DNA of 64,000 nt, taken from the NCBI RefSeq assembly GCF_021130785.1, contig NC_060212.1:148969001-149033000 (forward strand), in the 5' to 3' direction. Position 1 is the first letter of the stretch, and each line of letters begins with the position of its first letter. The notes under the pieces were generated by a model, which saw only the letters and a program-made list of their open reading frames with translations, ran no database searches and was not told the DNA's origin. Source of the DNA: Homalodisca vitripennis. Lineage: Eukaryota; Arthropoda; Insecta; Hemiptera; Cicadellidae. Shown piece by piece: positions 50,501-62,704 of this stretch. Made by a program: the position numbers and the translations under genes.

Positions 50501-50935
50501 AAAATATACAGACCAAGATACTAATATATAAAAGAGTAACACAACAATAATGTATGGAATAATAATTGCAAATGGAACTTCGTCAGACAGTCATACAAAT
50601 AGGCTCCATTAGAACATAAAATTCTATAGATATTATTTTAATAGAAACACTAATATGGAGAACTTCTAAACATATCTAATAAAATTTCATGTAAGAATTT
50701 ATACAGATACACGGAATTAGTAAAATTTGTTGGAAATAATGAATTTAATTTTCTAAATTCAAAAATACAACCGTCAATTAAAGAAACTGTTAAAGATTAT
50801 TTCTTTTGATTACCAACATTTATAACTCCAAAGTAAAAAAAATGTTCTTTCTCTCTGTTTAAATAGTGATTACTTGGCATAATGCAATAATTTGAAGTTT
50901 TATAGTTATCCAAATTTTATAAAGTTTTATGTAAA
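47530..50935. other. Unassigned A+T-rich sequence
   Basis: Holds an AT microsatellite at about 48828-48852. The 124-codon minus frame at 47642-48016 is opposed by two shorter plus frames. It shows no domain and ordinary A+T-rich composition, so I do not call it a gene. Confidence 0.5.
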
Positions 50936-50940
50936 AGTAT

Positions 50941-51014
50941 TTGCAATACCGGAACTAGAACTCGGATCACTCATTTGCCTGGCGATTATGCCGTTATAAC
51001 TGGTAAATCAGTGC
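50941..51014 (-). pseudogene. Decayed tRNA-like sequence
   Basis: Aligns along its whole length with the tRNA-like unit at 12971-13042 in the same orientation. Shared pieces are TTGC at the acceptor end, CCGG-A-T-GAAC-CGGA in the T arm, CTCA-TTGCC-GG-GA-T-TG through the anticodon arm and AGTGCT near the 5' end. The B box has decayed (GAGTTCTAGTTCC). A second copy supports a dispersed, tRNA-derived family rather than a lone tRNA gene. Confidence 0.45.
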
Positions 51015-51019
51015 TTTTT

Positions 51020-52420
51020 ATTATCTTAAATAAATATTATTACTTATATATTATTATTTATTATTTTTAATAAATTATCATTATTAGTTTTTATTTTTGA
51101 ATATTTTATGAAAAGTTTTAATTATTCGAAATCAAAAGGTATCATTAGGCTAAAAACATAAAATAAAATGTAATATTTGTAACATTCATGTAAATGATAA
51201 TAATTGTTTTGATTTCCTAAATTAATTTATAAGCGTATATATTTATTTAAATATCAACATGTAACATATCGTTTTACACCGTATAAAAGTTACACGTTAC
51301 TGTTAAAAGGGCAATTTCATCTGTCAAACTTCCATTACCACCGACAGAAATTGCTACCCAATATCACGTGACGTAGGTTTAATTTTACTTGAGTAGTGAA
51401 TGCATTTGAAAAGTAATTTATTCTATCCAATTTCATTTCTATATTGATATGTAAAATCTGTTACAGTTAAATTTGTTATAATAACAACACTCATCCTATG
51501 ATTCTGGGTAGGAAATATACGCTAGCATACTCTCTGTGATTAATTCACAATAAGGATATAAAATATTAATAATAACCTCCTAAGAATTTGCCGAAACGAG
51601 TTGAATGGAAATTGATAGCCCAGAGTAAAAATGAACAGTGGAAACATGTTGGAACAATGTATCTGACGATAACATAATATACATACATTTTTCGCGTGTC
51701 TATGTTTGTACCTTAGGTGGAAAAATGTGAGAAAATAAATTTTACATAATCTTAATTGATGTGATCTGGCAATAAAACAAGATATAATGTTTAGCTTATT
51801 TGGTCAGTGACTTACATCGTCATCTGAAAATCAACGGCTATTTGGAGCATCAGTCCTGCGTTATTTACATCGATAAATAATAAATCATTCATTCATTTCA
51901 CGAAGTTAAATGTTAAATTGATTTTTTAACATTAAAAAGTTTAAAGCTGATTATCCTATTTGTGCTGTTTTGTAGCGAAGTGCTACTACTTCTAGGGATA
52001 CCTCCCTTGACATTGCTTAAAGAGACTTTAGGTTGTAATACTAGATAATAATTTGAGGATTGAAAATGGGTCTTATTACAGATTAGACCTGATACTTTGA
52101 AAACTATATGCAATTTAAACTGATTTTTTGAAATGACAGCCGAAATTTAAAATATGCTTTACATCTAGAAAGCCCAAACAATCCATGCTGTTTCATACAA
52201 ATATTGATGTTTATAATATTGAATGTTACAGCAAAAAGATTTTACCAAGTTTGAATTCATTGGTAACTATTTAAATTTTTTCTATATTCTATAAACTTAA
52301 TTTTATTAATAAAATGAAATAAATATTATTTTCTGGTTTATTAAAAAACGTTCCTTACCAATGGAGTAATGTTCCGTGTCATATATATTTTGAATGTGAG
52401 AACAATGATAGAAATTGGTT
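51020..52420. other. Unassigned A+T-rich sequence
   Basis: No gene or element recognised. The 66-codon minus frame at 51913-52113 has no motif. Confidence 0.5.
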
Positions 52421-52641
52421 AGGGAAATCAAGCTGGATTCAGACGAAGTACTCCTAGAACTGTTACTAGCAATCTGCATAATCTATATCTGCCTCAAGTT
52501 GCTCATTTCCGTAAAATTCATACTATTCCACCTATAAAGATCCATGATAGTGATTTGCAATCCATTATATATCATTTTATCTTTATATAAATATAAGCAT
52601 TACTACAATCAACGTTATCAAGAGAAGAATGAATACGTAAG

Positions 52642-52859
52642 TATGAATATGTAAGTGTATGTCTTGAGTGAGCAGATACACCGAGTACTCTGACGAATTT
52701 TATACTGGAGTTTTTGTGATTAAACAAAGACATAAATACTATTATTGTTACTCTTTACCATTTCTATAATCAGACCACGATGTGTTATTTGGCATAGTTT
52801 TAATTTCACAGTTAGTTACTGTTTTAATCTTATTTATTTAAATCTAATATACATATATA

Positions 52860-52866
<7 letters not shown>
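52642..52866 (+). repeat. Dispersed ~225-bp direct repeat, copy 1
   Basis: About 85-90% identical by eye with 56550-56778. Shared stretches include GACGAATTTTATACTGGAGT, TTACTCTTTACCATTTCTAT and AATCAGACC-CGATGT. No terminal inverted repeats seen. It ends at an AT-rich run that has grown into a microsatellite here. Confidence 0.85.

Positions 52867-52931
<65 letters not shown>
52863..52931. repeat. (AT)n microsatellite
   Basis: About 34 uninterrupted AT units at the end of the 225-bp repeat. Confidence 0.9.
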
Positions 52932-52933
<2 letters not shown>

Positions 52934-53002
52934 GTTAAATTGTATAAATGGCAATAGCCTTATTTAATTTCAACAATACTTTTTGTGATTCAATGTTTAT
53001 TG

Positions 53003-53006
<4 letters not shown>

Positions 53007-53045
<39 letters not shown>
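53007..53045. repeat. (AT)n microsatellite
   Basis: A second AT run about 75 bp after the first. Confidence 0.9.
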
Positions 53046-53047
<2 letters not shown>

Positions 53048-54334
53048 AGGGTAAATTTTTATGGATGTTAATGGCAACCACATAATCCAGCTCGTATGTG
53101 TTACCTCCTAAGTTACAGATTGAGATTAACGTTGCATGAGGGTATTTTTAACGCTGTACCATACACGGTTGAAACGTTATGGTGTTACACAGGGTTCTAT
53201 CCTTAGCATTTATATTTCTATTTAACATCTACAGTCGGAATCAAAGATCAATTATAAGAAATAAGAATATGATAATAAATTATACAGGGCGAGGTAAAGT
53301 CTCGATATACGCGTATAACATTTAAGCGGTATATCGAATAAAAATTGCGCTTTGTACACACCATACCTACACAAGTTGCATCTACTTACCTACATACACC
53401 ACATACTAGACTCCATTACGAGTATGACTGCTGGCACCGTTCGAATTTTACAGGGGAATACTCCAGCTTTTACCTTATGCTGTAGATTAAAATTAAGGTT
53501 ATAGCTCCTACAAATAAATATAATCTTATAAAAATATCACATTTGTATTTCCGAGAATGGGGTGGTTCAATATAAAGTGCATCATAAACTTCCCGGTTGA
53601 AAAATTCAATTTTCATACCAGGCACCAATATTATATGTTGTATCGTTCATGCATAGTTATGCTTTATCATGTTTTTCATTCAGTATCATAATGATGCAAA
53701 GAGTCAACGATATTGTTCCACATCATACATTTTCGTTAATATACTTTTAGAGGAATTTCTTAGATGTATTAAAGGATTATTGATGAGGGAATGTTTCAAG
53801 AGGATAATATCTATATTGCAGTCAGCTAATGCATCTTCGTAGATAAAATATATTTTGTACAAAAGTAAAAGTTGTGTCTTTTACTGTTGTAAAAAATATA
53901 TTTTAATTATCTACCATAGAAAAAAATGAGAAATTTTATTTTCCTCGGTTTGGAAAATGGCTCTGGTACAAAATTTAAGAGTTAAAATCATGTAAGTCTT
54001 ACTTTACAGAGTTAGTAATACCCATATGAACCGTGTTATATATGTAAGTAATTACGTAATGCATATCAGATATGCTTTGATGAGTGGCATGAACTTTCAT
54101 AAATATGAAACCACTGGCAGACACAACTTTCGAGCTCAGCATTACTCAATATGAATACCTGAAGTTTTATGAATACCTGCCGCAACAAGTTGGTGTCAGA
54201 CTAATCAATAAGCTCCCTAAGAGTACTAACATTTCCAACAATATAAATTATCTCACAAGTCATTCTCAAACACCTATAAGTGATCAAAACGTGACAATAT
54301 GATATTGATTTCATAATATTGGTGCTTAGATAAT

Positions 54335-55509
54335 TACTGATCTGAGAGTAGCCTATTTAAGCTTTAAATTAATGAAGAAAGGGCCAAATATATTGCGTGT
54401 TAAAACAATGTTTTATAATAAATGAAATATTTAGTAACAATAAATTCAAAGATTGTAATAAAATAGCATATTGATAACATATATTAAAGGCGTGATTATT
54501 TTGCAATTTTTAGTGTTAAATTCTACACACGATAGACTATATACATCTGTAAGAGGTACTAAAAATATTTGGCAAGATAGATATCTGTATTTTTATTTTG
54601 TAATTCCTTCTGATACGTTTTATCGATGAAACTTTATCCATTTTTCAAATAGCCAAACCATTATACTGAAATTACTAAACACTAATACACACATACACAC
54701 AACGTAGCTACGGTGGGAAAGATTGTTTTAATAAGAATTTTAAGTTTAACACTAGTTCACCTTCATTTTAATGCAGTTTCTGGAGTATGATTAGCGTCCT
54801 TATCAAGTCTGTAACTTGAATTCTGGAATCCGGAGCCGTGTTCGTCTGAACAGGTAAAAAAAAGTCAACGACGAAGAAAAAGAGTAAAACGAACAAATTA
54901 CATCGTTTCAACGTTTTCCGATACGAAACAAGAGATTTATCCCATATAACTCTGTTATTCTCTGAACCAGATTATAGTAATAGCGAGGCGACCACTATAA
55001 CACAAAGGATCTGGATTGGTGAGCGTAAGAGAATCGATAAAAAATTAATCAATTAGAAAAAGATAGAAGATGTATGCTGTTACTAAAATGACTATAATAC
55101 AATTCTAAACGAAATCAACAATAGATTCATTTCTTAGTTTACTCTGATTGGTAACTTATGGTAACACGAATCCTCCAAAATATTTTTGGGAAACATACTC
55201 TTCTGCCAAAAAACAAATTTTCTGGCACATTTTAAAAATAGTTTCATACAAGATATTTCTATACCACGTGTGATAATAAGTGAGCTGTAAATTGAAGAAA
55301 TAAAGATTCTAAAAGTTTTGATATACTTTGATTAAGAGGTATGATCGCGTCGATAAAATATGAATTTTTTATCTTTGGTATTGCGTTATGAGTAGGCCTA
55401 ATAGATAAATTAGCTTATAGATAACTTCCTTTTGTTTATAAAAAATATCCTTATTAATTAAAACTAAGTTTTTAAGTGTATAAACGATTTGAAAGAGCTA
55501 TATATAATA

Positions 55510-55545
<36 letters not shown>

Positions 55546-56545
55546 ATATATATTGTTCTTTTATGATACACAAACAAATCACTGCAGTGTTTAAGAAAAT
55601 TTGAAAATAGTTGTTAATAGCAAGTGTTTTTCTGTGAAAATATATAAGTATAAGGATATTGATTGAACATTCTTAAAGTTAAAGTAGTAAGAGTAATAAT
55701 GTTTAATAAACTTAAATAATTACTTACATTTGTGACACTATTCAGTGAAATTCGTTTTTAATGTGTCATGATCTATGTGAAATCTTCCTGAAAAACCGCT
55801 TAGTAAATGTAAATGTTATAATAAAAATGTTTTTACCTGCAACCTTGGTCATTTCGAAAATTAGTAAAATTGTTTTCAAAACATAATAAAAAAAGAACAT
55901 GCGCATTATTATTGGCACAATGACTTCACCTGCAATATGGGGAATGCAAAGTTTTCCCTAGCAAGAACTATGCAATCAAGCTCTTTAAATACAAACATTG
56001 ACGATCTAAGTGACTGTATAAATGAAGTTGATTTAAGTAAATGAAGTAATAGTCCAATTGTCTTGGTTGGTGACTGAAATGTTGTCTATCAAGGCTTGGG
56101 ACGACAATTTACCCACTGTTTGCGAAAGTACTCTTAGATATTTATGTTCTTAGGAATCTTTCAAAATGTTGTAAATAACAAATGGTTGTGTCCAAAAAAT
56201 TTGTTGAATAGGGTTGTTAACATAATTTTATCTCTTTGAATATAAAATCATACTCTTCATAAATATCATCTACTTAATCATACGAAAATACTATTATCAT
56301 GCTTGATAGATTAATACATAAATATGATACGATGGTCCTAAATATAATGTACGTTTTTCTCCGCAGACAGGAGTTGTTTCTAACAATAGGCTTTCAAATT
56401 ATATGAAAAGAGCTCAACTCACGACTTTAAAAAGTCTGCTAAAACGTCGATTAGCGTTAGTAGCTTTTTACACAGTAAGGCAATTCCTATCTCACTAATG
56501 GGGAGCGAGAAAGCACGGACAGGATTGGGAAGGGCTGTTGCAACA
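54335..56545. other. Unassigned A+T-rich sequence
   Basis: Contains an AT run at about 55514-55541. No gene or named element recognised. Confidence 0.5.
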
Positions 56546-56549
56546 GTAT

Positions 56550-56778
56550 GAATATATAAGTATAATATGTCTTGCGTGAGAGGATAAACTGAGTACTCAT
56601 CTGACGAATTTTATACTGGAGTTCTTGTGATTAAACAAATACGTAAATACTATTATTGTTACTCTTTACCATTTCTATAATCAGACCGCGATGTAGTATT
56701 TAGGCATAGTTTTAATTTCAAAGGTAGTTACTCTTTTAATCTTATTTAATTCAATCTAACATACACTCATAAATAACT
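56550..56778 (+). repeat. Dispersed ~225-bp direct repeat, copy 2
   Basis: Partner of 52642-52866. Here the 3' end stays as ACACTCATAAATAA without microsatellite growth, which helps define the unit's right edge. It is preceded by a short G-rich stretch (about 56500-56535) with no counterpart in copy 1. Confidence 0.85.
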
Positions 56779-57269
56779 CACTGACACAAAATATTTTCAT
56801 TTTATTGCATACGCGAATATATTTGTAGCCAGTATCATCGCTTACCCATAATTCTATAGTTCTGGTCACATTGGTTTTACTTGACTTATTTTACTAACCG
56901 TCTTAAGTTTATAAAAATATAAAAAAAGTAATAAATATGAAAAACCCACTAATAATTTTAAACTTTTAACAGCTATGTTTTATATCTACTGGTGATACCC
57001 ACAGGCCGGGTTTTTTTTTAGCAAAATGACATAAAAAACTTATTTTTGTCTTATGGTTTCATAAAATTACATATTTACCTTGTATGGTTTTTAAGGTGTT
57101 CACTAGGACTAAATATAGTAAAAAAATGAGTTTTTTTAATTTTATTTATTTATTTTTACATTGTAATACATTTTATTTTACATGGAAATTGTAACCTAAC
57201 ATTGATCAAAGTAAGCAAATTTAGGCAAACCTAAGAAATCTTTGTAAACTAAAATAAAAAAGACAAATT

Positions 57270-58009
57270 AAACCTATTGATGAATTAGGTCAAAATGAAA
57301 TAGGTACGTCGAGATATTGTTATCATGTTCCCATGGAAACAGAATCTTGTGTTTAGGCCTAGTTCTGTTAGTTTGTTCCGTTGTAGGCCTAGGTAATTGG
57401 TGAGTTTGAGTTAGGTTATGTTCAGCAGGTCTAATTGTTTCAAGGGCCGGATAGATGTTTTCAACAATACATATGTTATTTTCAATAAAAGTGATATTAT
57501 TACTTTCATATAACTTAGGTTCATTTGTAATGGATCTGTCGCCGCTTGGTTCTGGAATGATGTCAAAGTCGCTCACCTCACTTACAACATTTGGTAAACT
57601 ATCTGACTCTATTTCTCCATCACTGTCACACTCTCCATCATCTTCTGACAATTCACTTCAGTTATCACAACTAAAGTATTCATTTATGTCGTCTTCTTTC
57701 AGTTTTCGTGAAGACATTTTACTTTGTTTACAAACAAACTCATCAATACACAGCAAACTATGCAACAGCAGTTGTGACAGCTGGTGGACCACAAGAAAAT
57801 TGATACTTGCAGTGATGTAACCATATTGAGACAAAAACAAAATATATCACGAGAATTGCCGAAATTTCCCGAAGATTTCCGTACCAAACAACGAAGTATT
57901 TCCTATCGTCTATGACGGAGTAAGACGCGAAATTCAAAACCCTTACACTCGCTCGCATATATGCGGGCGTGGCCCGCGGGAAGGACACGGCTATATGCGA
58001 GCGTGGCTA
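57270..58009 (-). mobile_element. piggyBac-like element, left portion with subterminal inverted repeats
   Basis: A TTAA at 58010-58013 could be the target site, with the element reading inward as TAGCCACGCTCGCATATAGC. A subterminal inverted copy (CGCTCGCATATA at about 57949 against TATATGCGAGCG at about 57992) and a CGCATATATGCG palindrome lie in this unusually G+C-rich 70 bp. The terminal bases do not match the usual piggyBac CCC/CAC-type start, so the edge is tentative. No matching right end was found down to 56800. Confidence 0.4.
57277..57717 (-). pseudogene. piggyBac-like transposase, N-terminal part with in-frame stop
   Basis: From ATG 57717 the minus strand reads MSSRKLKEDDINEYFSCDN, then TGA (57658-57660). 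In the same frame follow SELSEDDGECDSDGEIESDS and a Pro/Arg-rich stretch (RPTTEQTNRTRPKHK), to a stop near 57274. An MS-R-L--E-I start and acidic Ser/Asp-rich N-terminus are typical of piggyBac-type transposases. The catalytic domain and C-terminal Cys-rich finger are absent, so the gene is truncated as well as interrupted. It is likely dead unless the stop is recoded. The family assignment rests on N-terminal style only. Confidence 0.45.
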
Positions 58010-58014
58010 TTAAA

Positions 58015-59320
58015 AGGATAAGAGACATATATTACATTAATTTCATACGCAGGTCTTAAATAAACGTAAATATAATTTACTAACTAAAAAATACTTTGTT
58101 TGTACACAATTTAGAACAGTACTCTTATTATTATATCAGCTTCATCATTAGTTTATCACGTTTAATGTATATATTATTTGAATTTTATTGTATAATATTA
58201 ACTGGTCAGGTCCAGACGGCTGAGCCTGAAAAATCAAGTGACTTCTCCTCACGCCTTCTACCAGTCGAGAAACTATACGATGCAGCGCCCCGCAGGTATA
58301 TACCTGGCAACCGCATGGTTAATGCTTCTCTTGATTTAGGTGACTTATGTGTACTTGTTGTTGTGTATCATTTAAATTATTTGTAAATTAATATACAATC
58401 ATAGTGAATGAAATAAATAATTAAAATGATTATAATGTCTATAGCTAATTCCTGTACGAGAGGATCATGGTAATTTTATTTTGGAATTATTGTTATAATT
58501 AAAACTTTAATTTAAATTACTGTGGGAAAACCATGTGATTTATTTAACTCTGCCGTACATGTTTATCCAGTACATATTCATTCATCAAGCACTTCAATAT
58601 TTATTTTGATAACTCCTTTCTTTAACTATGTATCCGTCTTTTATTCTCAGAATTTCCACTCAACAATAGGAAATATTTTCATTTACCAAGAACTTAAAAC
58701 ATTATTTATTCATGCAGTGTTAGTGAATAAGTTTTAATCACTTAAGATACAGGTCCGTCGAATTTATCGCTTAGACTGAATAGGAAGTTTATAGGGAAAC
58801 TCGTAAACTTTACAAAAGCTTTTTGTTTACAACCCAATTCCTAAAGGAATTAAGAGCTCGGATTAATTTTGGTCCCTTACAGATTCTACGCACTCTAATT
58901 GATGGGATCTCATTAAAACACCCATTTTTACCAATATTATTTGCGTATGTTTTTACAGGACCTTTAATGCGTATGGTAGAGTTTTAATTTTATTTGGAAA
59001 CAAATTAACATATATTGTGAAGTTTATTTTGTGAAAATAAAGTTCCAATACTTTCATTAACAAGATATAATCATATAAATTTACGTATTGTTTAGAGAAG
59101 AGAGATTTTTTTTATAGAATAACAGTTTTCTAATTTTATATCTTTCCATGTTATTGAATGTTTTGTAAGTACATGTTTAGAATTTATTATTAAATCTAGT
59201 AAACCAATTTGAGGTTTTAAGATGAGTGAGGGCTACAGAGAGGGTTAAGTTTATCAGAAGTCTTCAACTTTATCTTCGTTATTTACTGAATACAAAGTAG
59301 GTGTACCTAGTATTACGTGT
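58015..59320. other. Unassigned A+T-rich sequence
   Basis: Frames at 58096-58386 and 58522-58737 have no recognisable domain. A slightly G+C-richer patch lies at about 58205-58330 (AGGTCCAGACGGCTGAGCCT, CAGCGCCCCGCAGG), possibly an unidentified repeat. Confidence 0.45.
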
Positions 59321-59329
59321 GGCGTTACT

Positions 59330-59640
59330 GGCCTCACTGAGATTCCAAAATTTAAAGTTTAAAGGTCATTTTATTTTCGAGATATCCTACTAACAGACAA
59401 TCATACAGGAGAGAAAGTTGTAGATTTCCCGGCAGACGCAAGAGCAATTGTGTAAACCAACAATTATTTATAAATTTTAATGACTCTCAGCCAAATTATA
59501 TAAGTGGAGATACCCTGTCATAGAAAGTTTTAATGTCTATAAATGAATATTCTTGAGGAAACTTGCCACATGGTACACTAACGTTTTTGTTCATGAAGTA
59601 AGAATTGATAACAATATTCAAATAATACAAATTCCATTAG
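59330..59640 (-). repeat. Interspersed repeat family Y, copy
   Basis: Has a TTTCGAGATATCC box (about 59377) and, on the minus strand, TCTCCACTTATATAATTTGG then CTGAGAGTCATT. The order of boxes differs from the copy at 19850, so either this is the next part of the same unit or two copies meet here. Confidence 0.45.
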
Positions 59641-59779
59641 TGTTGGGAGCGTATTACAATAAAAGAGTGCGATGAAATAAAATTTTGTCACCTAATTTTA
59701 AAATTTACATTCCAGTCTACTGTTATTTATTTTACTGCAGAAATAAATAGCATGTTTCAATATTTAAATCTCAAGTTAC

Positions 59780-60100
59780 AATCTCATATGATTATACCCA
59801 GAATGTTTACGAATTTATTTTTGTCTGCAATCCTTTCGTTGTTGTCATGGTTACCTAATAAGTACAGTCTAAAAATATTTGCTAACACACAGCCAAATTT
59901 CCTGCAGTAATTTTAAGCATCATAGAACTCGTTCCCTATACAGAAGTGACGCTTCACGCAAAATAACAAATATTTTAGGCTAGCTCACTTTCGAGATATC
60001 GTGTAGACAGGCAGATATATGGAAAGATAGAGAAACGGAAAGAAATTTAATTTTTCCAGCCTCTCAAGTGATAGACCGTGCTAACGGTATTCATAGAATA
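59780..60100 (-). repeat. Interspersed repeat family Y, copy
   Basis: On the minus strand GATATCTCGAAAG (about 60000), AAATTTGGCTGTGTGTTAGC (about 59885) and GGTAACCATGACAACAAC (about 59840) appear in the same order and spacing as in the copy at 19850 (GATATCTC, ATTTGGCTGAGAACTAGC, GTAACCATGACGACAAC). This is the clearest match within the family. Confidence 0.6.
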
Positions 60101-60104
60101 CTAT

Positions 60105-61630
60105 TACAAATCTTTTCCTTAAAAAAAATCTCCGCCATAAATAAATTCTTCTAGTTTTTCCAACATCAATCAGGAAAGTTTCAATAGTCTTTATTATTTA
60201 GACCCAAATATATTTTATAACATTTCTGCAACAACTAAGGGCTATGCAATTGAACAGTATTATAAATATAGATGGAAAAATGTATATTAGAAGGTTGTTT
60301 CATCAATGAATGAGTTTTTGAGCACCATGAATAATTAGCAGCATGAGAATTAAGGCAACCTTTGGTAATGAATAAAACAAAATACTGTTGTACTTCACAG
60401 AGAATTTTAAATGTTTTATAAATAATTTATTTTAAGAAGACAGTAATAAATATTCACGAACACATGTTTTGTGATCCAACTATGTTACAAGATTTTAAAG
60501 TCGGGTCATTTGATGAGCATGAATATTCGAACTAAAATATTTAAATTACCATATTTTGGTAGTGGTAATTGAAAACTACAACGTAAAATAGAATTGTTTT
60601 AAATGAATGACTGAACTATGAAACAATAGTAGCTATGAACCATGTCTATACGGAATATTGGCCTAACTCCTAATTGTTTGGTGCCACGTGTGCTCCCGTT
60701 GTCGCTTATTGATTCTGTATGTGCAGCTCAAGTTTAATTGCGTTATAGAATAACAACTTCCATAACGGTTAATTGGGGATTTTCAAATTTAGAACAGAGG
60801 AATAATTACATTTTTATATTTTACTGTACCTTACGTAAAATATTTTAAAGTATTTTTCTGTTCTATTGAACAGACATTTTAATATGAATATTGAGTTGGA
60901 TAGGATAGATATATTAAGAACAATTTCAAATTACGAACAGATCTTACGTATTAGATAAAAAAGATATATAGGGAATATAATAAAAAAGTATATTTTAAAA
61001 CTTTGAATTGAATGTGTATAAGACAGTCAGTTAAATTTGTCACTTTTCCAGATACATTTCCTTGGATATCAAGCTGCTTAGAACTCTCTTACTAAAAATG
61101 TAAGACATTAAAAAATATTGAAAATAAAAATAGGAAATAAATATTAATTAAACACTTTAGATGGTAATCAAAGTTAAAAGCTGTATTGATCAGTGAGGTA
61201 GAGATTTCAAAACGGGGATTTACCATTAACAAAACTTTTAAAATCCTAGCAGTGTTGAAAGCTGTTTACTAGTAATAATAAAAATAAAATTAAAGAGTTA
61301 TAATTCCACTCTGCATGATAAATACCCTTACCTTCTAAGTCTTAGCCACCTAATTTCACAGAATTACTATCAAAACATGATAAGTTGTTGGCTCAACGTA
61401 ATAATATTTTAATTTTATATAATGTAAACGGTATTCACTGAAGTTCGATTTGGAAAGAGTTCAGAGAAATGTGAATCTCATATTTATAGTATTTCATCAT
61501 CTAGTATATTCCAATAGTATCAACAAAACTATACGAATTATTGTTCTGTATACTAGTTTTCCACATATATTCCTGTCTATATCCACCAAATGGTTTAACA
61601 GCATTGAACATATCTGTAACATATCATGGT
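60105..61630. other. Unassigned A+T-rich sequence
   Basis: No gene or element recognised. The frame at 61450-61674 runs into the family X repeat and is not supported. Confidence 0.5.
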
Positions 61631-61639
61631 ATACTCGTT

Positions 61640-61815
61640 GTAAACAGCGGCGCCACTATCGAGCCCATCAATAATGAGTGGTACCGCTATGTACACTGCG
61701 ACATTACACATATCGTGTAGCGGACACAATACATTACACGGCCACTGTAATGTTGTACACGGTCCGCGGTTTGTGCCGGTTACAACGCGGTTTCAATAGA
61801 CGCTGTGATTTCATC
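61640..61815 (-). repeat. Interspersed repeat family X, least-eroded copy
   Basis: On the minus strand it carries CAGCGTCTATTGAAACCGCG, GCACAAACCGCGGACCGTGT and ATGTCGCAGTGTACATAGCG in the order found at 12235 and 28362, but stays near 50% G+C with CpGs intact where the other copies show TpG. It has repeated CATTACAC/GTGTAATG motifs, including one inverted pair (about 61730-61755), that could form a stem. It encodes no recognisable protein. Confidence 0.6.
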
Positions 61816-61829
61816 ACTGTCAATTTGCC

Positions 61830-62690
61830 TTTATCTCCGGAGAATTATTGAGGTTTGTCTCTCTTTGGATGTACAATGAATTATTTGAGTGTTCTAACTG
61901 TTACGCACGACGTTATGTTCGTCTCTGAGAGAGTTGCTAAATGTGCAGGGGGATTGACGTGGCTAGGGCATAATTGTTTTCCATATTTAGAAATGTGACG
62001 TGTAATCGTTAAGTAATCTAAGGTTGTATTTACGTGAAAGTAAACATTTTTATGAAACAGTTATTTTATAATCAATAACCGTAAATACCTCTTAGTTATA
62101 TTATTTATTATCCAAAACATTACATTTACAGTGGAAATTTAAGAAATGTTTACTCCAATCGGTTCGATAGTATTCTTAAATATTGTCTCATATTCTATAG
62201 TGAATTTTATCCCTCTATATTACTGCCTTTGGTGTTGTGTCAGGAAATGTGTTGTGAAGTGTATAAACTGTATTATTACACAATCTGATGCGGTATGATT
62301 AAATTATGTATTTGTTTGGGGACCTAATATTACTACTTTAGACGAGTTGTATTAGTATAGTGTGATAAATCCTATTTACAAATATTTTTAAAAGTATAAT
62401 GTTAAGAATATATATATATTAAAATTACTTGGAATATATTTTACATTCATTCATTATATTTTAAGTAACTTTTTGTAAAAGACACAGTGTTGTTATATAA
62501 GACCTAAACTTTTCGATAATTTTATAAAACCTATGGAAAAACATTTTGTCGTTAAGAAAACTTAACGTCTATGTGTCAGCTTATACTATCTTAGCTGAAC
62601 TATCTAAGCCTTGATTCCATACAGGATTAAACATAAAATTGCTTCATTTAGTTATTGTGGCCAAAATATTACTACGCATTGAATACTGTA
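61830..62690. other. Unassigned A+T-rich sequence
   Basis: Lies between the family X repeat and the Helitron helicase relic, and may include the Helitron 3' end. I found no clear CTRR terminus with a preceding hairpin. Confidence 0.4.
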
Positions 62691-62704
62691 GTCAGTCATT
62701 CATA

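Larger units (their letters stand above)
52426..54330 (+). pseudogene. Much-decayed second LINE (reverse transcriptase), plus strand
   Basis: Three retroelement motifs lie in the right order and about the right spacing on one strand. NQAGFRRSTPRTVTSNL (about 52426) resembles the Q-GFR-ST box. GVTQGSILS then IYI and HLQS (53181-53225) resembles the QGS...IYIND box. A C-terminal piece (YETTGRHNFRAQHYS, then in another frame YLPQQVGVRLINKLPKS, 54085-54230) matches the end of CR1/Jockey-type ORF2. Box distances agree with the LINE at 29335 once the 225-bp repeat at 52642 and two AT microsatellites are removed. Motif A and FADD are not recognisable. It is more eroded than, and opposite in strand to, that LINE. 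Confidence 0.55.

Noticed and set aside
57455..57988. Plus-strand 121-codon Ser-rich frame and overlapping minus frames
   Set aside because: Shadows of the piggyBac-like acidic N-terminal frame and its upstream region.
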